A stretch of 64,000 nt of DNA from Bacteroidales bacterium (GCA_017447815.1 JAFSMS010000107.1:35383-99382), one strand, 5' to 3'; numbered from the stretch's first letter, positions 18,759 to 28,064 are shown. Made by a program: numbers and translations. Notes: generated by a model not told the origin, from the sequence alone.

Positions 18759-20090
18759 TCACAGAAAGAGGTTGGTGAGAAAGATGACCGCAATGCCGAC
18801 GGGGGCCAGGTAGCGCATGAGGAAATACAGCAGGGGGAAGAGGCGGCGGTTGCACTTGCCCGAGCACGTGAGTTCGTCGCGGACATCGGCCTTGGACATT
18901 TTCCAGCCCGCGAAAAGGGTGAAAAGAAACCCGCCGAACGGCATGAGCCAGTTGGAGCAGAACTTGTCCAGGAAATCAAACAGTCCCAGCCCCAGGATTT
19001 TGACCCCGGACATCGGGCCGAAGGACAGCGAGCACAGCACGCCCAGCGCCCAGGTGCCGAGTGCCAGCACAAGGGTGCTCCGGCGCCGGCTCCAGCCCTT
19101 TTCTTCCACCAGGTAGGCGACCCCTACTTCCAGGAGGGAGATGGACGAGGTGAGGGCCGCGATGAGGATGCTGAAAAAGAACAGGACCGATACCACGGTG
19201 CCGGCCCAGCCCATCCGGCTGAAGACATACGGCAGGGTGTCAAACACCAGGCCGGCGCCTTCCTCCGGCTGGATGCCGGCGGCAAAGACGGCGGGCATCA
19301 CCGCAAAACCGGCCAGCAGGGCGAACAGCAGGTCGAAAAGGGCCGTGCAGTTGCCCGAATACACGATATTCTCCTCTTTCCGCATGTAGGAGGCATAGGT
19401 GAGGATGGTTCCCACGCCCAGCGACAGGGAGAAGAAAGCCTGCCCCATGGCAGTGGCCGCTACCTGCGCATTAATCTTGGAGAAATCGGGCTTCACCATG
19501 TATTCCACGCCCTTCCATGCTCCGGGCAGCGTGAGCCCGTAGATGACGATGACCACAATCAGCAGAAACAGCATCGGCATGGTGATTTTGGTGAACTTCT
19601 CGATGCCTTTCGTGACGCCCATAAGGATGATGCCAGCGGTGAGGGCCATGAAAACGGTATGGGTGACCACAGGTTCCCAGGTGGAGGAAATGAAGGAGCC
19701 GAAAATCCCGGAAGTGTCTCCCGAGAAGCGGACGGCGCAGGCTTTTGCGAAGTAGTCCACCGACCAGCCGCCGACCACGCTGTAATAACTCAACAGCAGG
19801 ACCGGCGTGCACACGGTGACCAGCCCCAGCCATTTCCAGCGGGTGCCGGGAGCCAGTTTCTGCATGGCCCCGAACGTATTGCTGCCGCTTCGTCGGCCGA
19901 TGACGGCCTCGGCCATGAAGATGGGCATGGCCAGCAGGGCGCATGCTGCGATATAGACCAAAACAAAGGCCGCTCCGCCATTCTGGCCCACCAGATAGGG
20001 GAATCGCCAGATATTTCCAAGGCCGATGGCGCTTCCCGCCATGGCCATAATCACGGCCAGACGGCTGCCGAAATTTTCTCTTTTCTGCAT
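18759..20090 (-). CDS. Sodium-dependent transporter, neurotransmitter:sodium symporter family
   Basis: A 443-residue inner-membrane protein with about 11-12 helices. The NSS signature at the N-terminus ([20 protein letters not shown]) holds the unwound first helix that binds sodium and an amino-acid substrate, as in LeuT. The ATG at 20090 is preferred over an in-frame GTG at 20105; a -7 box TATCTTTG on this strand lies at 20117-20124. It is divergent from thyA. Substrate is probably an amino acid, not defined by sequence. Confidence 0.92.
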   Translation of the reverse strand: MQKRENFGSRLAVIMAMAGSAIGLGNIWRFPYLVGQNGGAAFVLVYIAACALLAMPIFMAEAVIGRRSGSNTFGAMQKLAPGTRWKWLGLVTVCTPVLLLSYYSVVGGWSVDYFAKACAVRFSGDTSGIFGSFISSTWEPVVTHTVFMALTAGIILMGVTKGIEKFTKITMPMLFLLIVVIVIYGLTLPGAWKGVEYMVKPDFSKINAQVAATAMGQAFFSLSLGVGTILTYASYMRKEENIVYSGNCTALFDLLFALLAGFAVMPAVFAAGIQPEEGAGLVFDTLPYVFSRMGWAGTVVSVLFFFSILIAALTSSISLLEVGVAYLVEEKGWSRRRSTLVLALGTWALGVLCSLSFGPMSGVKILGLGLFDFLDKFCSNWLMPFGGFLFTLFAGWKMSKADVRDELTCSGKCNRRLFPLLYFLMRYLAPVGIAVIFLTNLFL

Positions 20091-20116
20091 ATCGTTCGAA
20101 TACACATACCCGTTTG

Positions 20117-20124
20117 CAAAGATA
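20117..20124 (-). promoter_or_regulatory. -7 promoter element of the sodium symporter gene
   Basis: Read on the minus strand this is TATCTTTG, 26 bases before the ATG at 20090 and only 12 bases from the thyA -7 box on the opposite strand, so the two divergent promoters nearly touch. Confidence 0.55.
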
Positions 20125-20136
20125 GCGATTTCTTCT

Positions 20137-20144
20137 TATTTTTG
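20137..20144 (+). promoter_or_regulatory. -7 promoter element of thyA
   Basis: TATTTTTG ends four bases before the thyA ATG at 20149. With the usual spacing from this box to the transcription start, the mRNA would be leaderless or nearly so. Confidence 0.6.
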
Positions 20145-20148
20145 TAGT

Positions 20149-20943
20149 ATGCAACAGTACCTGGACCTTTTAACACATATCCGGGAGCACGGCGTCATGA
20201 AGCAGGACCGCACCGGGACGGGCACGCAGAGCGTGTTCGGCTATCAGATGCGCTTCAATCTGGCCGATGGCTTTCCCCTCCTCACCACCAAGAAGGTGCA
20301 CCTCAAGTCCATCATCTATGAACTCCTCTGGTTCATCGCCGGAGACACCAACGTGAAGTACCTGCAGGACCACGGCGTCACCATCTGGGACGAGTGGGCC
20401 GGCCCGGACGGGGAACTGGGCCCGGTGTACGGCCACCAGTGGCGCTCCTGGCCCGCTCCGGACGGCCGCAGCATAGACCAGCTTTCGCAGGTGATCGAAA
20501 CCATCCGGCGCAATCCCGACTCCCGCCGCATGCTGGTGACCGCCTGGAACCCCGGCGAGGTGGACCGGATGGCCCTTCCTCCCTGCCACTGCCTGTTCCA
20601 GTTCTATGTAGCGGAAGGAAAACTATCCTGCCAACTGTACCAGCGCAGCGCCGACGTGTTCCTGGGTGTTCCGTTCAACATCGCTTCGTATGCGCTGCTT
20701 ACGCTCATGATCGCGCAGGTGTGCGGCCTGCAGCCCGGAGAATTCATCCACACCACCGGTGACACCCATATCTATCAGAACCATTTCGAGCAGGTGGCCC
20801 TGCAACTTTCCCGGCATCCGCGGAAACTGCCCGTGATGAAACTCAACCCTGAGGTGAAGTCCGTCTTCGACTTCACCTACGAAGATTTCACCCTGGAAGG
20901 GTACGATCCCTGGCCCGCCATCAAGGCGCCGGTCGCGGTGTAG
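20149..20943 (+). CDS. thyA: Thymidylate synthase
   Basis: 264 residues, the same length as E. coli ThyA. It converts dUMP to dTMP using methylene-tetrahydrofolate. Visible motifs are the phosphate-binding [11 protein letters not shown] (21-31), the catalytic cysteine Cys146 in [27 protein letters not shown] and THIYQNH. The next gene is dihydrofolate reductase, which recycles the dihydrofolate made here; the gap of 38 bp and absence of a separate promoter suggest one transcript. Confidence 0.98.
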   Translation: MQQYLDLLTHIREHGVMKQDRTGTGTQSVFGYQMRFNLADGFPLLTTKKVHLKSIIYELLWFIAGDTNVKYLQDHGVTIWDEWAGPDGELGPVYGHQWRSWPAPDGRSIDQLSQVIETIRRNPDSRRMLVTAWNPGEVDRMALPPCHCLFQFYVAEGKLSCQLYQRSADVFLGVPFNIASYALLTLMIAQVCGLQPGEFIHTTGDTHIYQNHFEQVALQLSRHPRKLPVMKLNPEVKSVFDFTYEDFTLEGYDPWPAIKAPVAV

Positions 20944-20954
20944 GCACTTTTTTT

Positions 20955-20980
20955 GTCATTCTGAACGAAGTGAAGAATCT
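20955..20980 (+). repeat. Dispersed GTCATTCTGAAC-type repeat before folA
   Basis: GTCATTCTGAACGAAGTGAA followed by GAATCT fills the thyA-folA gap. It ends directly at the folA start and is related to the copy inside the YfhO-type gene at 12514-12538. Confidence 0.7.
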
Positions 20981-20981
20981 T

Positions 20982-21488
20982 ATGGAGAAATGTTTGATCG
21001 TCGCCGTGGCCGACAATTGGGGCATCGGCATTGACAACCAACTTCCGTGGCATATCGCGGAAGACCTTAAATACTTCAAAAACATCACCAAAGGCTTCCC
21101 GGTCATCATGGGACGCACCACGTACTTCTCGCTGCCTTTCCGCCCCCTCAAAGGCCGCAAGAACATTGTGCTGAACCTGGGTGGGGACCCGATTCCGGAC
21201 GTAACCTGCGTTTACTCCTTCGACGAGGCCTACAAAGAAGCCGAAGCCACCGGTGCTGAAAAGTGCTTCGTCATGGGCGGCGCTTCCGTGTACCGCGCCG
21301 CCATGCCGGACATGGACAAACTCTACATCACCCATGTGCACACCGTCCTGGACCGGGCCGACGTCTTCTTCCCGGAAATCGACCCCGCCGTCTGGGAGCG
21401 CGAAAGCACCTCCGAAACCCGCACCGATCCCGAAACAGGCTTCACTTTTGAATTTGTCATTTACCGCAAAAAACAACGGCTTGCCTGA
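20982..21488 (+). CDS. folA: Dihydrofolate reductase
   Basis: 168 residues, typical DHFR length. It reduces dihydrofolate to tetrahydrofolate with NADPH. Conserved elements are VAVADNWGIGIDNQLPW (substrate loop, Trp in the Met20-type loop), the acidic Glu-Asp in IAEDLKYF, VIMGRTTYFSL (NADPH-binding GR-T) and FVMGGASVYRAAMP (glycine pair). ATG 20982 is chosen over an in-frame GTG at 20970 that lies inside the dispersed repeat. It follows thyA in the same direction. Confidence 0.96.
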   Translation: MEKCLIVAVADNWGIGIDNQLPWHIAEDLKYFKNITKGFPVIMGRTTYFSLPFRPLKGRKNIVLNLGGDPIPDVTCVYSFDEAYKEAEATGAEKCFVMGGASVYRAAMPDMDKLYITHVHTVLDRADVFFPEIDPAVWERESTSETRTDPETGFTFEFVIYRKKQRLA

Positions 21489-21514
21489 CCTCGGGGCCTG
21501 TCCCGTCGGCGCCC

Positions 21515-21616
21515 GTGCACGAAAAGGGCCGATTTGGTGCACGAGGACCGGTTTTCGGCGGGGTTGTGCACGAAAAGGGGTGTTTTGGTGCACGAGCGGT
21601 GGTTTTGCCCTTCTCT
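21515..21616. repeat. Two units of the 51-bp GTGCAC repeat, inverted relative to the 1709-2151 array
   Basis: GTGCAC sites start at 21515, 21537, 21566 and 21588, giving the same 22/29-bp spacing and 51-bp period as the large array, but on the opposite strand (GTGCACGAAAAGGG then TTTGGTGCACGAG). The sequence between sites is more diverged. It lies between folA and galM. Confidence 0.9.
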
Positions 21617-21631
21617 TATTAAAGAAAGTTT

Positions 21632-21639
21632 TACCTTTG
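21632..21639 (+). promoter_or_regulatory. -7 promoter element of galM
   Basis: TACCTTTG fits TAnnTTTG, 19 bases before the ATG at 21659, immediately downstream of the two-unit GTGCAC repeat, which would overlap any upstream regulatory site. Confidence 0.6.
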
Positions 21640-21658
21640 TATAGAAAGATTAATAGAC

Positions 21659-22708
21659 ATGGCTATTACCAAAGAATTATGGGGCACTTCGCCCGACGGG
21701 AAGGAAATCTTCCTCTATACCCTCAAGAACGCTTCCGGCGCCTATGTGAAACTATGCAGCGTGGGGGCGGGCATCGTCTCCATCGTGGTCCCGGACCGGG
21801 ACGGCAAGTTGGAAGACGTCGTGATCGGCTATAAGAATGCCAACGATTATTTTGCCGACGGCCCCTGCTCCGGAAAGGTGCCCGGCCGATTCGCCAACCG
21901 CATCGCCAAGGGCAAGTTCACCCTGGACGGGGTGGAATACACGCTGCCCGTCAACAACGGCCCCAACCACCTGCACGGCGGTCCCGAGGGCTTCCAGAAC
22001 CAGGTTTGGGAAAGCCGTGTGGAGGGCGATTCCGTGGAGTTCCTCTACTATTCGGCCGACGGAGAGGCCGGCTACCCCGGCAACCTGAAGGCCGTGGCCC
22101 ATTACACCTGGGGAGAGGACAATTCCCTCAAACTCATCCTTACGGCCCAGACCGACAAGCCCACTGTGGTGAACCTCACCAACCACGTCTATTTCAACCT
22201 GGACGGAGAGGCCTCCGGCAGCGTTCTGGACCACAAACTGGAACTCAACGCCTCGCAGTGGCTTCCCACCGACGAAACCCTCATCCCGCAGGGAGAACCG
22301 CAGGACGTGGCCGGCACCCCCATGGACTTCGTGGAGGCCAAGCCCATCGGCCGGGACATCCAGGCCGATTTCCCCGCCCTCAAGTACGGCAAGGGCTATG
22401 ACAACTGCTACCTGATTGACGGCGCCCTGCCCGGCCAGTTGAGCACGGCGGCGGAACTCTGGGCAGCCCGCAGCGGCCGCCATCTGGAGGTCCTTACCAC
22501 CCAGCCGGCCGTGCAAATCTATACGGGAAACTGGCTCAAGGGCTGCCCGGAAGGCAAATCCGGCCACGCCTACGAGGATTACGACGCCGTGGCCATCGAG
22601 TGCCAGCACTGCCCCGACTCCCCCAACCGGCCCGATTTCCCCACCACCGTCCTCCGTCCCGGAGAGGTGCTGGAAGAGGCCGTCATCTGGGCCTTCGACG
22701 CCCGTTAA
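21659..22708 (+). CDS. galM: Aldose 1-epimerase (galactose mutarotase)
   Basis: A 349-residue cytoplasmic enzyme that interconverts alpha and beta anomers of galactose or glucose. The conserved GRFANRIAKGKF (near residue 77), NGPNHLHGG (His near 105), TNHVYFNL (second active-site His) and the C-terminal IECQHCPDSPN (catalytic Glu) are all present. No secretion signal. Its stop codon overlaps that of the convergent barrel gene. Confidence 0.96.
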   Translation: MAITKELWGTSPDGKEIFLYTLKNASGAYVKLCSVGAGIVSIVVPDRDGKLEDVVIGYKNANDYFADGPCSGKVPGRFANRIAKGKFTLDGVEYTLPVNNGPNHLHGGPEGFQNQVWESRVEGDSVEFLYYSADGEAGYPGNLKAVAHYTWGEDNSLKLILTAQTDKPTVVNLTNHVYFNLDGEASGSVLDHKLELNASQWLPTDETLIPQGEPQDVAGTPMDFVEAKPIGRDIQADFPALKYGKGYDNCYLIDGALPGQLSTAAELWAARSGRHLEVLTTQPAVQIYTGNWLKGCPEGKSGHAYEDYDAVAIECQHCPDSPNRPDFPTTVLRPGEVLEEAVIWAFDAR

Positions 22709-25700
22709 AAATCCATTCCCAGAATCAGTTCCACGGACCAGGGTTTTTCCTGGTCCATGTTTTTATACCAGGACCCGCCCAGGTAGGACAGCGATACGCC
22801 CAGCGAGGCGTCGAAGGGGAGGATGAGTTTGGCCATTTCGGCGGTGAAATCGGCCCCGGCGCTCCACAGGTTGCCGCCGGAGAAGCCGGTGAAGTCCCCG
22901 TGCGGAGTGAGGACGAAGTTCTTGATGTAGGCGATACCGGGGATGTTGATGTCTCCCACGTAGATGGGGATGGCATAGTCGGCCGTCAACTTCCACTGGA
23001 AAGGATGGGCCTGGGCAAAGGCCGTTCCCGCTTCGGGGTCGAATCCGCGCGGCAGGGTGTTCGCGCTCAGTTCCCCGAAATACGGCCCCGAGGGCCTGAT
23101 CTGCTGCTGGACCGTGCCCGTGAGGCGCAGGCCCTGGGTTCTCCAGAGGCCCGGAAGATAGCCGTACACATAGGCATACAGGTTGGGGGTGAACTCCCGG
23201 GTGAGGCCGGGCCGGAGGCTGGCCCCCACTTCCGCGCCGATGCCCAGCCGGGGATAAATCTGGCTGTCGCCCTTGGAAAGGATGGCATAGCCGCGGACCG
23301 ATGCCTTGAGGCGCTGCGTGAACACCCGGGCATCGGTGCCGGTCTCGCCGGAAAGGCGCCAGCGGGTTTTCATGCCCTGGGGAAAGCGGGACAGTTTCCA
23401 GACGACCGGATCGGTGGCCAGGCTGTTGTTGGAGAAGGTGTAACCAAGTTGCGGGACAAAGCCGTAATTAACGCCGAAACGCTTGAAACTTAACGGGATA
23501 TAGGCTCGGATGGAGGCTTCTACAAAGGGGTCTTTCCGCAGGAAGGAGCCCATGGTCCGGTTCACAATGAGCGTCTGGTCATAGGCATTCAGGAAATACT
23601 GGCGGGCGCGGCGGTCTCCCACATCCACGCTGGCTTCAAAGACGGGGAAAAGGCCGGTATAGACCAGTCGGGCGTGGAACGCGTTGCGCCAGTTCTCCGG
23701 GTTGTCCGGACTGCGGTGCAGGCCGTATCCCACCATGCCGGAAACGGTGCCCAGCGTGTTCTGGAAAAAGCCGCTGAGGCCCAGGGAGGCCGTTTCATAG
23801 GAGAAGTCCATGCTGCCTTCCTTCACGGCGTCGTAGTTCACATAAAACGGCAGCCAGGAGTGCAGGCGCAGGGGATGCAGGAACTTATAGTAGCGTTTGG
23901 GGGCGCTCATGGGAACGGCCGAAGAAAGGTCCGGCAAGGGTCCCAGCGCCTGTTCCTGCTCACGGAGTTTGTCGGCCAGGAAATAGGAGTGGACGTCGGC
24001 GTAGGACACCTCGCGGGGGCGGAGGCTGTCCAGCGGGGTGCGGTATAGCATCATTCCCCCGAGCGTCTGGGCCGCCGTGTAGAGGAAGCGGTCGTCCGAG
24101 GCGGGGTCCGTGCAGCCGTAGCGGGTGGAGGTCACCTGCAGCAGGCGGTTCCCGGCCGGGTAGTACTGATAGTACTCGTTGACGCCCGTCCGGTCCGACA
24201 CCCATTCCACGCAGCCGTCCCCGTTGCCCATGTTCACCACTTTCTGGATGGAGGGGGCCAGCACCTCTTCCCAGACGCCTTCCGGCGTAATCCGGTAGAT
24301 GCCGTATCCTCCGGCCGATATGCCGGACAGATAGACGGTGCTCTCCAGCCAGGCGAATTCCGAGGCCTGGATTCCGTCGGGAACGCGCGTGCGCCGGACG
24401 GCGGAACCATCCTCCGTCGAGAGCAGCGTCACATGGTTTTCCCCGCTCGGAAGGAGTTCGCAAACGGCCAGGAGGCGCCCGTCCGGAGAAGGCTGGGGAT
24501 TGTAATAATAGTGTCCCGTGACCAGTTCACGGGGCTTTCCGGAAGCGATGTCATAATAGCAGACGGCCGATGCGCCGGCCAGTTTCCACCGGGCGTCCAG
24601 TCTTTTTTCCGCCCAGTAGATCCGGTTTTTGTTCCCTTCATAGAAAAGGGATATCTCGGTGGAGGCAAAGTCCATCAGGTGCTTGACTTTTCCGTCCCGG
24701 ATGGCGACCAGTTCGGCCGGGTGGAGGGAACCCTTCCGGAGCACGTAGAGGGTTCCGTCATCCGCCATCTGGGCCGAAGAATAATCGACCGGGAACGATT
24801 CCGAGCGGGAGATCTGTTCCATGGGCTGGAACGGGGCGCGGGCTTCGGCCTCGGCCCGCCAATGGGCGTTCACCGTATCCAGGATGGCGCGGAAAGTGGC
24901 GTTGTACGGCTGTCCGCCGGTGTTTTTCTTCACCGTGCTGCGGAAGGCCGACGACAGCAGCCAGGGCTTCCGGCGGCCGTTATCGGCCGTTTCCTGCATG
25001 ATGAAAGGATTGCCGGTGAGGTAGCGGGCGCCGGCCACGGCCAGATAGCCCACCGTGTAATAGTCCGGCGTCAGGTGCTTGTAAGAGCCGTAGCGCCAGC
25101 GGAACCAGTTGCGGTAATCTCCCTGGTCCAGGGCCACCTGGTAATAGTTCAGAAAATCGGCCGTACGGGCGCGCGAGGCCTTCCAGAGCCCGGCTTCGGC
25201 CGATACGGCATCCCCCTCGCCCAGCGACAGCCCCAGGAAGGTCTGGTAGGTGAGCGGATTCCAGATTTCGCCGCTGAGGACATTGAAGAGCCGGAAGTAT
25301 TTGCGGCTGCCCTGCTGGAACTGGGCCTGGTGGCGGGGTTCGTGGGAAGCCAGTTGGAGGGCCCAGGGCTCCGGATCCGCACCGCCGGTTTCGGGCATGG
25401 TGTACAGGTCCATGCGGGAAGGCGCCCAGCCCACGGAACCGTTGGAGTAGGGATGGAAAGCGTGCAGCACCACGGGCATCTTGCGGCGCTGGCCCTCGCC
25501 CGGGGCAATGCCGTAACTCCGGCCCATCGGCACACGGAACTGCTCCAGCAGCCGGCCATACGTGCGGGCCAGCGAATCGGCCCCAACGGGATAAATGAGT
25601 TGATAGTGGGGCGTTTCGATGGTGTTCCAGCGAAGGTGGCCGGGGTCGTCACCGGCCAGATAGAATTGCGCCTTCAGGGGCAGGACTGCCAAAACGAAGG

Positions 25701-25728
25701 CGAGGAGTGTCAGAACCGTTCGTCTCAT
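22705..25728 (-). CDS. Outer-membrane-associated protein with metalloprotease-like N-terminus, propeller and beta-barrel
   Basis: 1,007 residues with a signal peptide (cleavage near LKAQ). Residues about 85-175 contain HEPRH at 129-133, an HExxH metalloprotease-like motif, with LGEGDAVSAE further on as a possible third ligand. Residues about 290-580 have TolB/WD40-like strands (YYNPQPSPDGRLLAVCE). The last 350 residues alternate like an outer-membrane barrel and end with Phe (LILGMDF). Protease activity is inferred only from the motif. The ATG at 25728 is preferred to an in-frame TTG at 25737; a -7 box lies six bases upstream. Divergent from the thioredoxin-fold lipoprotein. Confidence 0.72.
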   Translation of the reverse strand: MRRTVLTLLAFVLAVLPLKAQFYLAGDDPGHLRWNTIETPHYQLIYPVGADSLARTYGRLLEQFRVPMGRSYGIAPGEGQRRKMPVVLHAFHPYSNGSVGWAPSRMDLYTMPETGGADPEPWALQLASHEPRHQAQFQQGSRKYFRLFNVLSGEIWNPLTYQTFLGLSLGEGDAVSAEAGLWKASRARTADFLNYYQVALDQGDYRNWFRWRYGSYKHLTPDYYTVGYLAVAGARYLTGNPFIMQETADNGRRKPWLLSSAFRSTVKKNTGGQPYNATFRAILDTVNAHWRAEAEARAPFQPMEQISRSESFPVDYSSAQMADDGTLYVLRKGSLHPAELVAIRDGKVKHLMDFASTEISLFYEGNKNRIYWAEKRLDARWKLAGASAVCYYDIASGKPRELVTGHYYYNPQPSPDGRLLAVCELLPSGENHVTLLSTEDGSAVRRTRVPDGIQASEFAWLESTVYLSGISAGGYGIYRITPEGVWEEVLAPSIQKVVNMGNGDGCVEWVSDRTGVNEYYQYYPAGNRLLQVTSTRYGCTDPASDDRFLYTAAQTLGGMMLYRTPLDSLRPREVSYADVHSYFLADKLREQEQALGPLPDLSSAVPMSAPKRYYKFLHPLRLHSWLPFYVNYDAVKEGSMDFSYETASLGLSGFFQNTLGTVSGMVGYGLHRSPDNPENWRNAFHARLVYTGLFPVFEASVDVGDRRARQYFLNAYDQTLIVNRTMGSFLRKDPFVEASIRAYIPLSFKRFGVNYGFVPQLGYTFSNNSLATDPVVWKLSRFPQGMKTRWRLSGETGTDARVFTQRLKASVRGYAILSKGDSQIYPRLGIGAEVGASLRPGLTREFTPNLYAYVYGYLPGLWRTQGLRLTGTVQQQIRPSGPYFGELSANTLPRGFDPEAGTAFAQAHPFQWKLTADYAIPIYVGDINIPGIAYIKNFVLTPHGDFTGFSGGNLWSAGADFTAEMAKLILPFDASLGVSLSYLGGSWYKNMDQEKPWSVELILGMDF

Positions 25729-25734
25729 ACTGCA

Positions 25735-25742
25735 CAAATTTA
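25735..25742 (-). promoter_or_regulatory. -7 promoter element of the propeller/barrel gene
   Basis: On the minus strand the box is TAAATTTG, six bases before the ATG at 25728. A divergent -7 box on the plus strand starts at 25755. Confidence 0.55.
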
Positions 25743-25754
25743 CGGTTTTTTCCT

Positions 25755-25762
25755 TACATTTG
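25755..25762 (+). promoter_or_regulatory. -7 promoter element of the thioredoxin-fold lipoprotein gene
   Basis: TACATTTG, seven bases before the ATG at 25770, again implying a near-leaderless mRNA. Confidence 0.55.
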
Positions 25763-25769
25763 CGGAAGT

Positions 25770-26723
25770 ATGAAGAAAAGAACAGCCATCGGCCTGGCCT
25801 GTCTGCTCTGTCTGGCAGCCTGCGGCCCCAAGAAAATATCGGAAGCCAGGGTGGACCCCCGCCCCTTCCCGTCCGCCGTCGTCCCCGTCATGATGGAAGA
25901 CCCCAACCAGCGCATCACCTGGCTGGTGCAGCATTATTGGGACCCGTTCACCGCCCCGGACAGCCTGTATTTCTCCGACTCTCTCCACATCAACGGCGTC
26001 ATTGCCGACGAGGTGGAAAAGCAGATGGGAACCTATGCGACGCTGTTGCAGCAGGTGACGCCGGAGGGGGGTGGCAAAGCGATGGAAAGGCTGTTCACCC
26101 GCATGGACGCCTTCCAGGAGGCGCATCCGTCGGCCAACCTTTTCGAAAAACTCAACGCCCTGGTGGACAAGTATTTCTACGACCCCAACTCTCCCGTCCG
26201 CAGCGAGCAGTTGTATCTGCCCTATGTGAAACTGCTGGCCGGGAGTTCCCGGGTATCGGCCGCCCAGAGGCAGCGCTATGAGTGGGAAGCCAGAACCTGC
26301 GCACTGAACCTTCCCGGCACCCCCGCGGCCGATTTTTCCTTCATCGATACCGAAGGCCGCAAACGCACCCTGTACAGCATCGATGCCGACCTCACCCTCC
26401 TCATTTTCGGCAACCCCGACTGCCGCGCCTGCCAGGAGATCCAGCAGTCCATCGCGGCCATCGACGCCCTGTCCAAGGCCATCCGCTCCGGACAACTGAA
26501 GGTGGTGGACATCTACATCGACGAAGACATCACCATCTGGAAGGCACGCATCCCGGACTACCCCAAAGACTGGATCAACGGCTACGACCCCGACTTCGTC
26601 ATCCGTACCGACCTTCTCTACAACGTGCGCGCCCTCCCTTCCCTGTACCTGCTGGACAAGGACAAAACCGTTCTCCTGAAAGACTGCACGCCCGAACAGT
26701 TCTTCCGTGCCCTGGGGCTTTGA
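25770..26723 (+). CDS. Lipoprotein with DUF5106-like region and thioredoxin-fold domain
   Basis: 317 residues. Lipobox Cys18 (LAACGP). Residues 40-175 resemble the helical DUF5106 region found in Bacteroidota TlpA-type proteins. Residues 180-317 form a thioredoxin-like domain with the redox motif CRAC (Cys218 and Cys221) and a cis-Pro-like ALPSLYLL. It probably acts as a periplasmic thiol-disulfide oxidoreductase. It faces away from the large barrel gene and shares the intergenic promoter region with it. Confidence 0.82.
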   Translation: MKKRTAIGLACLLCLAACGPKKISEARVDPRPFPSAVVPVMMEDPNQRITWLVQHYWDPFTAPDSLYFSDSLHINGVIADEVEKQMGTYATLLQQVTPEGGGKAMERLFTRMDAFQEAHPSANLFEKLNALVDKYFYDPNSPVRSEQLYLPYVKLLAGSSRVSAAQRQRYEWEARTCALNLPGTPAADFSFIDTEGRKRTLYSIDADLTLLIFGNPDCRACQEIQQSIAAIDALSKAIRSGQLKVVDIYIDEDITIWKARIPDYPKDWINGYDPDFVIRTDLLYNVRALPSLYLLDKDKTVLLKDCTPEQFFRALGL

Positions 26724-26833
26724 CGCTTCCTGAAGGTCCCGGGCCCGTTTTCGGCCGGTTATTTGACTTTGTCCGAAAAAAAGTTTCTTTTTTCGTGCAA
26801 GATTTCACAGGGTCGGGGATTTATAGGTCAGGT

Positions 26834-27535
26834 ATGAAAAGATTGTTGTACATACTGCCGGTGCTGGCTCTTCTGGCTGCCTGCTCCAAAAGCGAGGCTG
26901 AGGCTCCCTTGGATTTGGAGAAGCTGTCAACACAAGCGTTGTCTGATATGGCAGGAGAACGGGCCATCAAAGCCATTGCAACCGTGAAACAGGATGCGGA
27001 AGGAGCGGTTTACCTCCAACTGAACGATAGCACCCGCACCTATCCGCTTAACTACGGGCGGCCTTACGAGGGTCTTTGCCGCATCTTCTGTCAACTTTCC
27101 CGGCCGAACGACAAATCTGAATGTTACATCTATTGGATGTTCGAAATCGAGCGCGGAGAGACCGTGCTGCAGGATCCGGCAACGGCGTCCGGCGGGGGCG
27201 CCATCCCGGTCGGACTGGACATTCTGGACGATTGGACGACCAGCGTCGAGGACGGTTTCCTCACGGTCCATTATTCGGCCTGGTGGGGAGAGGGGAAGGT
27301 GCCGCACACCCTCCGGCTGTACCGGAGCCCCGGGCAGGAAAACACCTTCGAACTCACGCTGCTGCACTTTGACAACGGGGACACAGCCCTGGAAAAGGCC
27401 GATGCCCTCGTCTGTTTCGATATCGACCCTCTGCTCACGCCGACGCAGGGAGAATATAGGACGTTAACTTTAAAATGGACCACCCTTGAGGGAAAGGCTG
27501 CCTCAAAAGAATTCAAATACAGAAGCAGGCAGTGA
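26834..27535 (+). CDS. NigD-like lipoprotein
   Basis: 233 residues with lipobox Cys17 (LLAACSKS). The C-terminal part (WTTSVEDGFLTVHY, FELTLLHFDNGDT) matches the NigD-like family pattern of Bacteroidales, secreted proteins of unknown function. It overlaps the sigma-factor reading frame at its 3' end, so it may be the first gene of that regulatory unit. No enzyme motif is visible. Confidence 0.72.
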   Translation: MKRLLYILPVLALLAACSKSEAEAPLDLEKLSTQALSDMAGERAIKAIATVKQDAEGAVYLQLNDSTRTYPLNYGRPYEGLCRIFCQLSRPNDKSECYIYWMFEIERGETVLQDPATASGGGAIPVGLDILDDWTTSVEDGFLTVHYSAWWGEGKVPHTLRLYRSPGQENTFELTLLHFDNGDTALEKADALVCFDIDPLLTPTQGEYRTLTLKWTTLEGKAASKEFKYRSRQ

Positions 27536-28064
27536 AAAAAGGCTGTTGGAGGAACTCCGCCGCAAGGATCCCGAGGGTATGCGCCTCTTTTATGAGCGCT
27601 ATGCGGGGTATCTTACGGCGGTGTGTTCCCGTTATGTCCCGGACCGTGCATCGGCCCAGGACATCCTTCAGGACGCCTTTCTGCAGATTTTCGATGCCGC
27701 TCCGCGCTTCGAGTACCGGGGTGAAGGCAGCCTGAAGGCGTGGGCCGCGCGCATCACCGTGAACCGGGCGCTCAGATGGCTGAAGGCGCGGGGAAGGCTC
27801 CGCTTTTTGGAAACGCTGCCGGAACGGCCGGAAGAGGAAGTGGCCGATGTCAAAAAAGTGCCTCCGGCCGTGCTCCAGGACTTTATCAAGTCCCTGCCGG
27901 ACGGGTATAGGACGGTGTTCAACCTGGTTGTATTCGAACAGAAATCCCATAAGGAAATAGCCGCGCTGCTGGGCATCAAGGAAGACTCTTCGGCCTCCCA
28001 GTTCTTCCGGGCACGGGCCGCTCTGGCGCAGAAAATCAATCAATATTTGAAGGAACATGAGTAA
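27486..28064 (+). CDS. ECF-type RNA polymerase sigma-70 factor
   Basis: About 175-192 residues. Region 2 carries ASAQDILQDAFLQIFD; region 4 carries SHKEIAALLGIKEDS with a helix-turn-helix. No ATG is present at a suitable place; the TTG at 27486 overlaps the NigD-like gene, and a TTG at 27546 is an alternative that keeps all homology. The start is therefore uncertain. It ends overlapping the barrel-type partner by eight bases, the usual translational coupling between a sigma factor and its regulator. Confidence 0.88.
   Translation: MRERLPQKNSNTEAGSEKRLLEELRRKDPEGMRLFYERYAGYLTAVCSRYVPDRASAQDILQDAFLQIFDAAPRFEYRGEGSLKAWAARITVNRALRWLKARGRLRFLETLPERPEEEVADVKKVPPAVLQDFIKSLPDGYRTVFNLVVFEQKSHKEIAALLGIKEDSSASQFFRARAALAQKINQYLKEHE

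Noticed and set aside
20091-20105. GTG start for the sodium symporter giving five extra residues
   Set aside because: The downstream ATG at 20090 begins the conserved region and has a normal distance to the -7 box.
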